Source: Rotaria sp. Silwood1
Lineage: Eukaryota; Rotifera; Eurotatoria; Philodinida; Philodinidae
DNA length: 64,000 bases
Direction of reading: 5' to 3'
NCBI GenBank assembly: GCA_905250075.1
Contig: CAJNOP010000353.1
Location: 1-64,000 of the forward strand
Part shown: positions 25,222 to 37,045 of the stretch, piece after piece
Layout: each line of letters begins with the position of its first letter
How positions within the stretch are numbered: the stretch's first letter is position 1
Made by a program: the position numbers and the translations under genes
Notes under the pieces: model-generated
The model's database searches: none
The model's input: the letters and a program-made list of their open reading frames with translations, nothing else
What the model was told of the DNA's origin: nothing

Positions 25222-25602
25222 TCAATCATTCGGCGTGAAACTCATTTTGACATGAATTTCTCCACGAGACGATAGTCCGAAGCGAGTAGGCAATTTCACC
25301 CATTCATCGAATTCACCATCGTCGAATACATGTTTCAGACTAACTTTACCTTTACCAATTGTGTCTCTACCGATAAGATCAGCATCGTAAACATCAAAAT
25401 GAATTGTATTGTCACCCTTGTGAATATTGAATGTAAATCGTTCGTTCCATACGGGATTGTTTGTATTTTTAATTGTTATTGTACGTTGTTTATATTTTTT
25501 GTCCATGTAAATTTCAACATATGCATCATTTTCACCAAAAAAATCACAATTCTTAAGACTGCGTCCTTCAAGAATGACCACTTCTAATACACCTTTTGAC
25601 AT
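25222..25602 (-). CDS. Single C2-domain protein
   Basis: A single exon encodes 126 residues from MSKGVLEV; an upstream in-frame ATG at 25662 would add 20. Almost the whole protein is one C2 domain, starting LEVVILEGRSLKN and ending EIHVKMSF. It has the Ca2+-loop acidic residues GENDAYVEIY and YDADLIGRD, and the NPVWNERFTF strand typical of C2 domains. C2 domains bind phospholipid membranes, usually with Ca2+. The stand-alone form resembles small plant and protist C2 proteins. There is no transmembrane segment or signal peptide. The frame is intact. A good TATA box lies upstream on the same strand. Confidence 0.85.
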   Translation of the reverse strand: MSKGVLEVVILEGRSLKNCDFFGENDAYVEIYMDKKYKQRTITIKNTNNPVWNERFTFNIHKGDNTIHFDVYDADLIGRDTIGKGKVSLKHVFDDGEFDEWVKLPTRFGLSSRGEIHVKMSFTPND

Positions 25603-25683
25603 GTTATTTCTTTCAATAGATTGTTGTATGAAGTAAATGAAATTTTTAACCTGTTTGTTCAATATTTTGTATCGAGCCTCTCA

Positions 25684-25691
25684 CTTATATA
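25684..25691 (-). promoter_or_regulatory. Probable TATA box of C2-domain gene
   Basis: TATATAAG on the minus strand, about 80 bp upstream of the chosen ATG and about 22 bp upstream of the alternative ATG at 25662. The spacing favours the downstream start. Confidence 0.5.
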
Positions 25692-25702
25692 GGAAAGGAG
25701 AA

Positions 25703-27520
25703 AGAGAGAGAATTATGCGTTTTTTTCTGCCATCGCTTTCATTTACTCCTACTCTTTAAATGAGTAATATTCCTTTTTCATACATTATGATTCACCTACC
25801 CATTCAAGAGAGTAGTCGAAATGAATCAAAAGTAACCTGACATTATGTTCATATGTCAATAGAGTTTCGAACCTGGTGGACTTTATATGAATGGGTTTTT
25901 CAGATGCATGATCTTATAAAGTGACATAATTAAGTTTCAAATGTTGCTTTCGAAATGACGGAAAAAGTAGATAAAAGACAAATGTTGAGAGATGGTGTGG
26001 GTGGATATGCATATGAGTGAAGCCGTGTGAGTTAAAAATTATCTGTGAGCGCTTAAATAAATGATTGAATATGTTCAGATCGAAGTACTCATCGAGAAAA
26101 TGTAGCGAGCCATCGATTTCAATAAAAGAGATACCGAATTTATTCAGCTGTCAACTATCTTAGAAGCTGAGAAAATGGAAGAACATTGAATAATCCTTAC
26201 GGAGAAAATTGTATCAGAGAAGAGAAGAGACTTTTGAATTGAGAAACATATTGTAGACACCGTTTTGATGATTTTAATCTCTCAGAAGAGATATGAAAAA
26301 GCAAGCTGTAATTTACCCAGCAATTCTAAATTAATCCTTGTAACTTGTCATTAGAATTGAATTCAACAAGTTAAGGCTGATTTTTTTAGCTCTTTCTTTC
26401 TAGGAGAAACTCCATCAACGTTTTACTCGATGAATTTACAATTCAACGCACAACTTCGACCGTCATTTATATTTCTATTACGTTATCCTTCTAAACTAAT
26501 TAATACAAGTACATATACTTGTTCTATTATGGTAGTTTCATTCCCTGTGTTTCAGTTCATGCCAGTTTATAAAACATGTTGGCACAGCATCAATGAACAC
26601 TTTCCTTTATTTTCAAACTTGTAGAAATACAGAACAACGGGAACGTGCTCAAATATTTGTTTTTATGAGTTCGGTTTCGGTTTTTACTCCAAGTGTCAAC
26701 TCATGTCATGAAAAATGAAATAACTCTGTGTGTGTGCACATACATTTACGACGAAGAACGAAAAAATAGTGCCTGACACAGACAAATTGTGAGCGTGGGT
26801 TTGGCCACTTCAATGATGGTTGAAGCAAACAGCTATATAAATGAATCAGTATCGGTTATGTAAATGCATTATATATATTAAAGCAACAGTTCAGCTTGCA
26901 GACACCCAATGAGTCACATTATTTTTGGATTTGCGTGGTTTATAAACGGTATGTCTCATTTACTGAAAATCTGAAAAACATATGATCGGGGAACTATTTT
27001 CAAATAGATGACTAAGTTACCAACATTGTGTCAATGACTATGCTTTATAATCGTAAATGAATCATTCGACTACTAATGCAGTCAAGTACAAACTATACAA
27101 CGTATTTTTTTCCAACTATATTTTAAAATTCCATTAATATGACACAATAGATGTGTATTTGTTTTGAGCTTTCGGCTGACTTCTTATGAATAACTGTTGA
27201 TTAATTCAAGCTCTATAGAATCATCTGTAAATGTCTATAGTGCAGCTAAGGCAGAAATAAGGAATAGTGTGCCTGTACATGTTATTAATGTTCACATTAT
27301 CATTTTCTAGCAGGGTAGAAAAAGTAAAACACATATGTTGAACTTTTTCGTGTACTGAGCTCGTTGTATGTGATGCGTTTTCTTTTGTGTATCGTTCATT
27401 ATTCTTTTAAAATTTTAAAAGTTTTTTTCTTCGATTCAGGCAAGCATACATGCCTTTAAAATGTTGATGGAAGCACTATCTTGTGTAATAATGCAAATTA
27501 AACAATAGTTCTTGTTCAAT
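25703..27520. other. Intergenic, nothing recognised
   Basis: A lone G-rich GGTGTGGGTGGAT stretch near 25992-26006 has no inverse partner nearby. A plus-strand ORF (26430-26624) has no recognisable feature. Confidence 0.35.
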
Positions 27521-27521
27521 T

Positions 27522-27576
27522 GGAGTGGAGAATGAATGTGGATGAGGAGAATATCCGCACTCACACATCCACATCT
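27522..27576. repeat. Telomere-like inverted repeat 4
   Basis: Degenerate G arm GGAGTGGAGAATGAATGTGG (27522-27541) and C arm ACTCACACATCCACATC (about 27559-27575). The decayed ubiquitin-like gene ends inside the C arm. Confidence 0.55.
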
Positions 27577-28441
27577 TCATGTTTCAATTGATCGAGTGTT
27601 GAGATTTCATCTTCATTAATTCCAAATTCAAATATGAGAAAGGTACGTATCAATGATTGAGGTAATGAATGAATGGTTAGTTGAGCTGATTGTGAATATA
27701 CTTGTGAAGAAAGAAATTGAAAAACAACTTTTTCGTTTTTATATTTAGGATCAGCTTCATCCAATGGAGGAAGTACATAAGTAATAAGGTCCTATTAAAA
27801 AAAAATGGAAAGTAAAATAATCGTTTCTATCAAAGAATAGTAAATAAATGTACTGACATCACAATCTTCAGTCGATTAAGTCTTCTTGTTCGATAAAATT
27901 GCATGATGAAGGGGTTATTAAAGCTTCTCAAAATAACATTTGATATTCTTTTTCACCATCATGAAGTGAATAAAGGCGATTGGTGATATCTGTAGTGGTT
28001 TTCTTTTCATCAAAAATAATTTTTTCATCTGTAAGTGATGGATTTGGTTAAAAACTTGATAAAATCCACACATGTGAATCAAGTTCAATGAAAACATCAA
28101 CATGAAGAAGAAATAAAGTGCTTTTATTTGTAATATTATAGTCAGCCAATGTTCTTGTATTTAGGAATTCTTTACTCTTAAACAGAAGCGATTCTTCTTC
28201 AGCTGAAGCTGAAATACCTTGTCTAGCCTTAATTATGCTAATCGTATTGATTTTAATATGTACATTAATACTAAATGTTCTACTAGTCCAAGTTGTAATA
28301 AAAATAACTTCTCTCAGTAAAGATGATGGTGGTTTTAGTTCTATACGGACTCGAGAACCATCAATTGTATTTGTGAGGGATTGGAAAATATCAAAAGCTC
28401 TAATCCAATCATTTTGTCAAAGATATCGCTCACGGTGATAT
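27571..28441 (-). pseudogene. Decayed gene with ubiquitin-like domain
   Basis: Minus strand. Between about 28275 and 28100 the translation follows ubiquitin residue by residue: FSINVHIKINTIS, then IKARQGIS (IKAKIQDKEGI in ubiquitin), then RTLADYNITNKSTLFLLH (RTLADYNIQKESTLHLVL). It is flanked by unrecognised sequence on both sides (VRIELKPPSSLLREVIF before; DEKIIFDEKKTTTDITNRL after). There are several in-frame stops (after WILSSF, after QMLF, in the EDLID segment). A possible last exon, starting after TTTTTAATAG near 27793, encodes LITYVLPPLDEADPKYKN. The frame runs off into a telomere-like repeat. The diglycine end of ubiquitin is absent, so this was a ubiquitin-like domain inside a larger protein. 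Nothing suggests it still works. Confidence 0.6.
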
Positions 28442-29494
28442 GATTATTAATGCTAAAATAAATTTTCAAATTATATTTTATATTTCCAACGTATCTCTTT
28501 AAAATATTGAAAAATCTGAATTGATTCTCAAATTTTAAACTATTCTGTTCAATATTTTGTGTATCATTATATTTGATGGATGTCTTTCATTCTAGAGAAT
28601 TTTATTGCAATTACTATTATCAGTATTTCAGTTCTTTAAGAAGAAACAAATGTCTATCAACTCACTATACATCGTAGGTCATGTCTTTATGTTCATCAAG
28701 CACGAAACTTCTAGAAGCCTGTAGTCGATAGGTATAAGATTTATGTTAAAATCATCAGAGACGAAAGATAACACGTCATATATGTGCTTATCAACGTGCT
28801 GTGAAATACTAATAGATTCATGCTACATCAATAAACAATTTTTCATATAATATGTTTATTTGTTTTAGATATACTGAAGATCAAACCTGTTTGATTCATG
28901 GTAAATAACGTCAAAAATCTATGAATCTTATAAATAAAACTATTAAAATAAATTGAGTTTTATTTAAATGATATCTAGGATTAATCATAATAATGTCTAT
29001 TATTCGAGAGTAAAACTCAAGGAGTTCAAACTACTACTATCTAAACAATATTCTCAAAATGAATTAATTTTATATAAGGATAGTTCCTCTTTTCGCAATC
29101 AAAAATTTTTATTTTTTTTTCGGAGTTTTTATATTGTGTAAAATAGTATCTCTTTACTGAATGTATTTTAGCATTCAAAAATTGACTTTAAGCATCGAAA
29201 AGACTCGTGAAGAAAGTGTGAGTGTGGTGTACTTGGGTGCGTTTATGGTTTATGTAGGCTCGACCGACCCGCAAACCATTTCTTACGAAATACCGATAAC
29301 GATATCTTTTCTGTTATTACACAAGAAATTGATATTGCGTAGTTTCATCTGGATATATAACACAATACGATATAACATCTGACAACAAAACACAGTTATT
29401 CTTCTCTTTACTATTTTTGAAACAAACACTTGGCTAGTGTATATTACTAATGTAGGAAGTCAAATAATGAATGTATTGGGTAGCTGAGTAGAAA
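28442..29494. other. Intergenic upstream of methyltransferase
   Basis: AT-rich, nothing recognised. An acceptor-like TTCTAATTTTAG lies just before the second in-frame ATG of the next gene, so part of this stretch may be an intron. Confidence 0.35.
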
Positions 29495-30376
29495 ATGTTT
29501 TCTTATTCTAATTTTAGTATGATAGATGATGAAGCTCTCGTTGCTAGTTGGCTCCATGAAGAATCAACATGGCAGCAACAATTTCGTGGTTGGGATTTTT
29601 CCCAGTTAACCTCCAGTGGGCGAATATTATTTAACATGTCTGAAGAACAACTCGGTTGGGATTATACAAAAATTATTTGCCAAACACTGGCAAAACTTTG
29701 CGATGCAGATGATGATAACAAGGATGACGAAATTTATTTACTAGATTTGGGGACAGGTGGTGGCGAATTTTTAGAAGAAATACTACCAAAACTTCCGACT
29801 AGAGGAAAAAAGTTAAGAGTATATGCAACAGAATCATATAAACCTAATTTTCTATTAGCTAATCAACGTTTGACTCAATATGGCGTTACTGTTATTCAAA
29901 GTGATCCAGATAGTCTAAATAGTTTGCTACCATTTATGAATGATGGACCCAAATTCGACTTGATCATGTCTCGTCACACGTGTTACAATACTCGTGAAGT
30001 CGACCGTCTGCTTAAATTCGGAACTGGAATCTTTATAACGGAGCAAGTCGATGGAACATCTCATCAAGATTTGATAAAATTATTTGGTCATAAACCACAA
30101 TGGCCATTTTTTAATCTTGGTTATGCTTCTTACCTGCTGAAACACCAAGCACCATTCATAAAACTGGTTAGAGCACAAGAATCAGAAACAAAGTTGGTGT
30201 TTAAGGATATTGGTGCGTTGGTGATTTATTTACATGCTGTACCATGGTTAGTCAAAGATTTCAGTGTACAAAAATACCGTGATATTTTATTGAGATTATA
30301 TCATGATGGACAAAAAGAATTAGAATTTACTAGCAAATATATGTTCTTAAAAGCAATTAAACGAACGGACAAATAG
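29495..30376 (+). CDS. SAM-dependent class I methyltransferase
   Basis: An intronless 293-codon frame with a class I (Rossmann) methyltransferase core. Motif I is LLDLGTGGGEFL (about residues 82-93). The acidic ribose-binding region follows as VYATESYKPN, and then FDLIMSRHTCYN in the motif IV area. The N-terminus (SWLHEESTWQQQFRGWDFS) is like small stand-alone bacterial and fungal methyltransferases. The substrate cannot be told from sequence. The ATG at 29495 is used; the ATG at 29519 (MIDDEAL) is equally likely because a good acceptor lies between them. No introns plus a bacterial-looking family make horizontal acquisition possible, which would be common for a bdelloid, but I cannot test it here. 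The frame is intact. Confidence 0.75.
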   Translation: MFSYSNFSMIDDEALVASWLHEESTWQQQFRGWDFSQLTSSGRILFNMSEEQLGWDYTKIICQTLAKLCDADDDNKDDEIYLLDLGTGGGEFLEEILPKLPTRGKKLRVYATESYKPNFLLANQRLTQYGVTVIQSDPDSLNSLLPFMNDGPKFDLIMSRHTCYNTREVDRLLKFGTGIFITEQVDGTSHQDLIKLFGHKPQWPFFNLGYASYLLKHQAPFIKLVRAQESETKLVFKDIGALVIYLHAVPWLVKDFSVQKYRDILLRLYHDGQKELEFTSKYMFLKAIKRTDK

Positions 30377-33300
30377 GTATAAGATGTCTATTATATTTAT
30401 GTTTCTGAGCTCTTTAATAATAAAGTACCATTATCAAACCGATATATACGATGGTACCGGTCACTTTTTCATACGAAACTGCCAACAGTATGTTCTAATG
30501 CATTTTTCTGTATCTTTTAGTTAATCGTCAGTGAACAATTTTTTGCTATAGAGTCAGTATATCATGTGTATGGGTTTCACGAATATTTAACAACTCTCTT
30601 AATGTTTGACTTTTCAGGTAGATAAAAAATAAATTTTTATTTCCATCTTTTGTCTTCGAAGTATGAAACTGATAATCTTTTCATCAGAGAATAAAAATTA
30701 TATAGGCAATCGAGAACAGAGGTGAATTCGCCTTTTTTTAATCGATTTGCAGCAATTGATCAAAGTCAAACAACAATTTTAAGTTAAGAGATCAATTTCA
30801 AAAGTGATGCAAGATGGAAAGATCGTGACTGATCCGGTGTAACATCTCCAATGATGTTGATGATGTGATACTCGTCACCTTCACTACTAGGTTGAATGAA
30901 CCATTCACCTTTTTTTTTGTCACTTCTTCTCATTATATGCGTGATCCTTCCCTTGACATTTCTGCTCACCATATGCATTGTCCTTACCTTCTTGGCCTTT
31001 CCTTTCTATCCTTAGTTTATTGTCCTTGTCTTTCTGTCCTTACTGTATTGTTCTCTCCTTTATCTTTCTTTTGATTCATCTGTTCGGTATTGTGATATGG
31101 ACAATATGCGCCGATACAACGTGAGAAGGTATAATAAAGTGTAATCACACTTGCACTAACATTCCTTATATAAAGAACCGTTACGTCCGGAAGATTAGTT
31201 CAATAGAATAATGGGTGATATACAATCACTTATGCTAGAATCGTGTTTGACTATTGGCTTTGGACCATAGATGCGATGTTAATACTTGTAAGCTAACTGA
31301 TAAAGATAACCATTCGAAGGGAATCAGATTCTTCATCGATTCATTGATCTATTTCTCAACAAAGTTTATCGAAAAATAAGCATTAAAAAATATCGAAGGT
31401 GTTCGTGGCAAAATATGGAAATGTCTTCTATTTAACAAGTTCGAAGAGTCGATCATCAATCTCGATTGAGAATAGGAAAAGGAAATACCTGAGGATGGGT
31501 GTGGATTTCAATGTCGATCTTCTTATTGGTCCCACCTATACTCGCGATTTCTCTGTAAAGAAATCAATATCATATTTATTTTTTAATTAACAAGAAAAGG
31601 CAATGAAACTTAATGCAATATCTATACTTATCTGGAATAGACGATGAAAAACGACCGTATAAGGACTCAGTATTCATCGATCTAAGTAGATTTTCATTTC
31701 CGTTCTTTAATCCTTTCCTATAACTCTAAAAATTCAAGATTTTTTTCTTTAACTAAAAACGATAACAAAAAAGATCAGATAAAAATGAAAACGTTAACAG
31801 AAACAAAATTTTTTAACTTTCATAGTACTCAAATAGATATCTGTCTTATTTATTATTTTATATTATTGTAAAGTATTTGGAAAAAAATTGCTTACGACTA
31901 CAATATATTTCGAGTCCATATTTAAGAATAATACTTAGTTTTCTGCTCTCTTTGCAACGATACCCCTGTTCCTAGCTAAACTCGAGGTCAACATTTTTCA
32001 ACCGGTTGATATGCAATATAAAACTAGTTTTCACCTGACTTGTATTAGAAGAGAATTTCTACAGTTCTGGTATGATATTACTAGAAGGAAAGAACAATAT
32101 GAATTGATTTGACTTGAATGAAATATTACTTGCATTTCATCAGACAATGATAGTATGAGTCATATTTTAGCATAGTTAGATATCAATGAATCTTTCCCAT
32201 TCTTATATTTCATAACGTCATCTCCTGGTGAAAGGAAAGTTATCTCCCACCCAAGAGTGGTTAATTTCTCTTGTTCTTTCTCTATCATCATATCATATGG
32301 TTAATGAAAAAAATCTCTTCTACTATGATGTACATCTTTCTTGATGAGTAGATAATATTTTTGGTGGGAAAGATATTTTACGTATAAATACACAAAAAAA
32401 GAACTTTAACGTCTTCATTCTATTTTTCAACATCACTATAGACCATTTCAAGCAAGTTAATCTCAAGGTAGGATACAAGTGATGTTGTCTTATTGTTTGT
32501 ATGTTCTATGTCGATGAATTCTATCATTTCTTTTCATGTAGTGTAATCATGAGACAAAAATTCTTTGACATGTCTTCGATCATGACAACAGCAAGGTCCA
32601 AATGAAAAATCTATATATTAAGCGAATCGATCATGTTGATACAGTGATACATTGTAATGAATTCTACGAGCAGCACAATTATCGAATCAAAATTGCTATT
32701 TTTACGGCAAAGAAAATTCTGAAAGACCTATGTTTTATTTTCATGATTTGATCCCTTGAAAAAAAAATTTTTACAAGTTCTGTCTAAAATAACGGAGCAT
32801 GTCAATTTATCTGAAACAGAAGAATTTGTTAAATGCTGTTTATGTATAACTTTCTTTGAAAATGGTTGTAATTAGATTCAATAGGGGGTATCAAGTTCAT
32901 TTTCATTTTGTTTTATAGAGAAATACCGAGATTATCGAACGATATTAAGGCTGGAAGCGCTGAAACAATGAAGTTTTGGTCAATAATCGTTTATAGACAG
33001 TTCACTAGTAATGTCCATAAAGTGTTATACAATTAATTATGTAATAACACTCAGACTCAATATCACAATGTAGCTTATTTACTTCTAATTCGAAGGGTAT
33101 GCTGAGCTTTCCCTAAAAATATTAGATTATTTTTTTGGGATTATTTTATTCAAAAAATATATATATATATAGAACTAGATACACATGCACGTTCAACCTG
33201 AAAAGCTGATGTGAATAGGATATCTTACGCTTTTTCGAGTGTTTCGTGATTGGCTATAGTGCTTATGCTCCTCTGACCAGACAACTGGATCATAGAGCCA

Positions 33301-33646
33301 TGTGTTTATGGTAAATGCATAGTATTTTTGTGTACATTAGTTTTAAATTAGCATCTTTGTTATACTTCACTAAAAAATGCACTTATGCATTGTAAATATA
33401 ATATGATGTTTAACTTTTATTACACAATAAACATCAGTACTAATTAATTCTATAGTTTCGTTATTTTAATTATTACTTCGAGTTAAAATTAAGCTAAAGA
33501 TACCTCGATCAATAAGACTTAGCTTAATTCATAAAATATGATTCTAAAATTTCAAACTATAGGTTCTCGTAATATGCAAAACTAAATAAATCTTATGTTT
33601 CTAGATATCAAAAGTTCAGGTTGCACAATTCAAACGGAATTATAGA
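30377..33646. other. Long intergenic stretch, one weak minus ORF
   Basis: A minus-strand ORF (30784-30978) ends GEWFIQPSSEGDEYHIINII and looks coding-like, perhaps the last exon of a lost gene; no family recognised. A TATAAATA-like site near 32383-32390 is followed by a possible donor and acceptor and tiny ORFs, but no protein can be supported. A weak G/C-rich pair (GGGTGTGG near 31498, CCCACC near 31531) resembles a decayed telomere-like hairpin. Confidence 0.3.
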
Positions 33647-34006
33647 ATGCGAATTACTATTATTTCAACTGTATACTTGGTACTCATTGTAATAAAAGTG
33701 TTGCAGTGTGCAGTTATTCGTCTATCTATTGGAAACCAACTATTTGGCGAGAAAGGGTTGGCATCAGGATTCGAAGAAATTGTATATCCGACGGAAGATG
33801 ATACAAAAAAAATCGTTAAACATAAACGACACACATGTTGTCAGATTTCTAATAAGAAGTGTTGCTGTAAATATGATAATATTCAATGTGTTAACGTTGG
33901 TTATTTCTGGCTTGACAAAGAAGAACTCTGTGTGGATCGCACTGGTTTGCCAAAATATCCAGGCACTAAAGACTGTGGCGGATGTTATCTAGGTTGGAAG
34001 TGTTAA
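33647..34006 (+). CDS. Small secreted cysteine-rich protein precursor
   Basis: A single exon of 119 residues. Residues 1 to about 23 are a clear signal peptide (basic start, then a VYLVLIVIKVL core). A linker of about 35 residues ends in the basic stretch KHKR (58-61), a likely furin-type cleavage site. The predicted mature part (62-119) has ten cysteines in 58 residues (64, 65, 72, 73, 74, 81, 95, 110, 113, 119), including a CCC triplet and CGGC. This is enough for five disulphides. The cysteine pattern matches no family I can name; secreted defence peptides, growth-factor-like peptides and protease inhibitors all have such layouts. AATAAA at 34080-34085 is a suitable poly(A) signal. The frame is intact. 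Confidence 0.65.
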   Translation: MRITIISTVYLVLIVIKVLQCAVIRLSIGNQLFGEKGLASGFEEIVYPTEDDTKKIVKHKRHTCCQISNKKCCCKYDNIQCVNVGYFWLDKEELCVDRTGLPKYPGTKDCGGCYLGWKC

Positions 34007-34079
34007 AGACTATTCTGATACAATAGTACATAAGATTATTAATTCTTCAAACTCTGATTGTATATTATTCCCTCGACTA

Positions 34080-34085
34080 AATAAA
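34080..34085 (+). terminator. Poly(A) signal of the cysteine-rich gene
   Basis: AATAAA, 74 bp after the stop codon. Confidence 0.5.
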
Positions 34086-34330
34086 GAGTGATATGAAATA
34101 AAATCCATTCACACATCTGTTCAGATTCTAGAAACTCGGCACCTGCTTTTCTTACTAGGGATAGATATTCCCTCAAATGAAGAGAGAATCATATAAAATA
34201 AGTTAAATGTGATGCTATGTTGTTCTAATTCGCATGCACGTGTTTGGTCACATACCCAGTTGTGTTGACATAGGTTGACACTGATTCATTGCGATAATGA
34301 CGACGACATGGTGCTGTTGTCACCCTACTC

Positions 34331-34375
34331 AGGCTGGATGTGAATGTGTTGAAAAGAAAGTTTACACCCACACCT
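34331..34375. repeat. Telomere-like inverted repeat 5 (decayed)
   Basis: G arm GGCTGGATGTGAATGTG and C arm TTACACCCACACC, spaced by about 16 bases. Confidence 0.5.
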
Positions 34376-34518
34376 GCATAAGAATAAGAATTAATTGTAA
34401 AAAATAGATTATGTATTTATTTTTTTATGAAAAGATGGTATAATAAACGGTCATGCCTATGATCACTCGGAAAAGTTCGTATGAATACCTAGATAGACGA
34501 GAATATACGAACAAGTAT

Positions 34519-34576
34519 TGATGTAGATGTGTGTTAATGGGAACCTCACAAATATACACACTCATATCCACACCCA
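34519..34576. repeat. Telomere-like inverted repeat 6 (decayed)
   Basis: G arm TGATGTAGATGTGTG (34519-34533); C arm from 34545 to ATCCACACCC (34574). Confidence 0.5.
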
Positions 34577-34790
34577 ACTTTTTATTAAGTACTATTCCGA
34601 AAGCTGATGAACACATCTAGTTGCATACATTATTCGAAACTTCTCTTTTTAACTTATACTATCGAATCGTTGGAACTACACTGCGTTCTCCTATTGGTAT
34701 CATATCTTTTACAAATAAGAACGAGTAGTTTTGGAAAAAGTACGAGCACCACTTTACAAAGTTTCTAGAGTTCAATGGCTTGAAGTTCTA

Positions 34791-35815
34791 TTATCCATTT
34801 GTTTTTGTTTCGTCATGCTTGCATGATTCAAGAGTGAAGTAGGAATCAGGTGGTATCAGTTCTTCTTCTTCATCAAAATCCGAGTGCCGAGATAGATCGC
34901 TGTTGTACGAAGAACTTGGGCCGCCGCCTGTATGGTTGGCAAATAGAGTATTGCCATCCATGAACTCGGCTATTGCTTGACTACGACTAGTTGAGATAAA
35001 GCTAGAGAAGCAAATCATCCTTTCCGAAGGACTGACACCACCACATTTCTTTTGATACTGTTCGATCGAATGAACAGCCAAGTTTGCACTACGATAGACG
35101 ATCATAGGTTTATTACTCGATTTCCAGTCGTCCAGATCAAAAAGTAGTAAAGCAAACGGACCTAAGGTAACTACATACCTTGCTTCACCACAGAGTCTGC
35201 AGTTTTTCGTCTTTTTCCTCCACTAATCGCATAATCTCGTTCAGTTTTTTGTAAAGAAATGATTCCTTACAATACTTCTCGAGTTCCATCCTGGACATTC
35301 AATGACTGCTGGGCTATCCATTCAGCCTCTTTCTGTTTTTCCATTTTCTTTTCTTCAATGATTAGTTCATCAGCAGCTTTCTCTACCATCATTCGTCGAG
35401 CGTTAGAATCATCTGCCAGTTGCTGGTAATAATTAACATTGAAAGCATCCATGGTGCTGTGACAAAAAGCGCTTGCTAATTAAGGGCCCAGATTCGTCGT
35501 ACAAGCAACCGTTGGCACAATATAGTCAAACATATATCTTTCCTTTCTTAGTTTTTTTTCTTCTCTGGCGTTTATTAATCGTCGAACAGGTCATTGACAT
35601 CTAATATCATTGTTTGAGATAAATAAGAAGTGTACCAAGTCGATGTGATAATCGTCGAGTAGAGCTTCGGGTAACTTAGCCTCATATGCATCCTTAATAA
35701 TGTCCGTCTCAATGTCGGAGTATGGAAGCCACTCTGGTGGTTCGTTTGAGAACGGCTCTTCGTTAGCTATCCACATCCAGACAATGCGTGATCGAGCAGA
35801 TGAAAACGTGGCCAT
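34791..35815 (-). pseudogene. WWE-domain / ADP-ribosyltransferase gene, disrupted
   Basis: Minus strand. It opens with a WWE domain: IVWMWIANEEPF, PEWLPYSDIETDIIKDAY, DDYHIDLVHFLFISNND. WWE domains bind poly- or iso-ADP-ribose and partner with PARPs and E3 ligases. A charged coiled-coil stretch follows (VEKAADELIIEEKKMEKQ). Then comes an ART core with MIVYRSANL (Arg), FSSFISTSRSQAI (STS) and FDEEEELIPP (E-x-E). An in-frame TGA at 35591-35593 sits where WWE proteins continue with RPVRR, as expected from a CGA to TGA change. Frameshifts near 35288 (next frame reads MELEKYCKESFLYKKL) and near 35200 (next frame reads GEARYVVTLGPFALLLF) break the rest. The ART residues are kept but the frame is not. 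It could still give a short WWE-only protein of 74 residues. Confidence 0.75.
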
Positions 35816-37045
35816 GTTTTTCTGTTGGCGTAAAGTTGGTATTACCAGAAATCAAATGGTTTTGAAGTAGACGTGAAAAAGAACGTTGTTTTATGTGTAT
35901 GAGTAACGACAAAAAAGAAACGAAAAGAAAAATAATATGCAATATGTGACGTCGCACGTTGTTGCTTTGCTTAATGTTGCTGCTGTGTTGCACTCATTCA
36001 CTTGTTTTTGAATACAAGCGTTTTTATCTGCAAAAGGAAAGATTCTATCATAACGGAAGAAAAAAAGACATGAGTTTCTATTAGCATTTGCGAAATCAAA
36101 TAATGCACACAAAAAAGAACTCCAATCAACATGAAGTGTCTGTGATTTCTTGACTCGATATACGTAAAAAGTCATTTTTCAGACATGAACTCATTTTGGC
36201 TGCAGAAGTGGCATGGAGTTTGAAAAAAAAAAGTATTTGATTTCGAAATAGAAATAGTTAAAATAGTTATAGTACTAGCAACAGACTTTTAAGTTTAGCA
36301 AAAGTCAAATCATGTAAAAAAAAGGAAAATAACTAGCAGCTGATATGTTTACAATTCATATTGGTGTTTGCGGTGTTATAGAATACAAAAGTAGCTGGAC
36401 ATCACCGGACAATAATATTCGACGAGGGCCTGTGATAGCCTACAGTTTGATAATGGACTTGTGATGACTAAAATAAATCTATCACTTTGGCTTCATGTCT
36501 GTCGAATAGGATTGATTATAATTGAAGATGCCTGTGCCCTTTCGTAGCATTGTATCAAAAGTACTCATGCTAAAAATATGTATATACTTCAATGTATGGG
36601 AGTCATACAGTCTCATTCATTTACATACACGTAGCTGTAGATGTCACTGCCACTTGCATTGTAAGCATATTTTGAAAGTCAATAAGAACATAGCAGTTTA
36701 TTTATATTAAATATTGAATGAATACTAGGAATATTTACCATTGCCTTTAGAACATATGGGTGACTGAATCCCTTTCAGAAGAAAAATAAATGTACGAAAA
36801 CATGCTGTCTCGCAATTGCTACAATGAAGAAAAAAAAGCTTGTTAGCGCAGTCCGTTTGGAGCTGAAACGTGGAACTCACATATCTTCTTTGGTTTCATT
36901 ACACTAATCACAAAATACCCAATATTTAAATTCTCCAAAAGATAATAGTTCTCTTCTAATAATAATAGATTATCAGAAAACGCTGTCTTTTTTATCTCTA
37001 TATTTCGAACAGACATTTTTTCCATTTTTGGCGAAGTTGCTACGG
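35816..37045. other. Intergenic, nothing recognised
   Basis: Upstream of the WWE-ART pseudogene. Short ORFs only; no known element. Confidence 0.4.

Noticed and set aside
32383-32620. TATAAATA followed by donor, acceptor and ATG as a small gene
   Set aside because: The resulting ORFs are very short and do not join in one frame.
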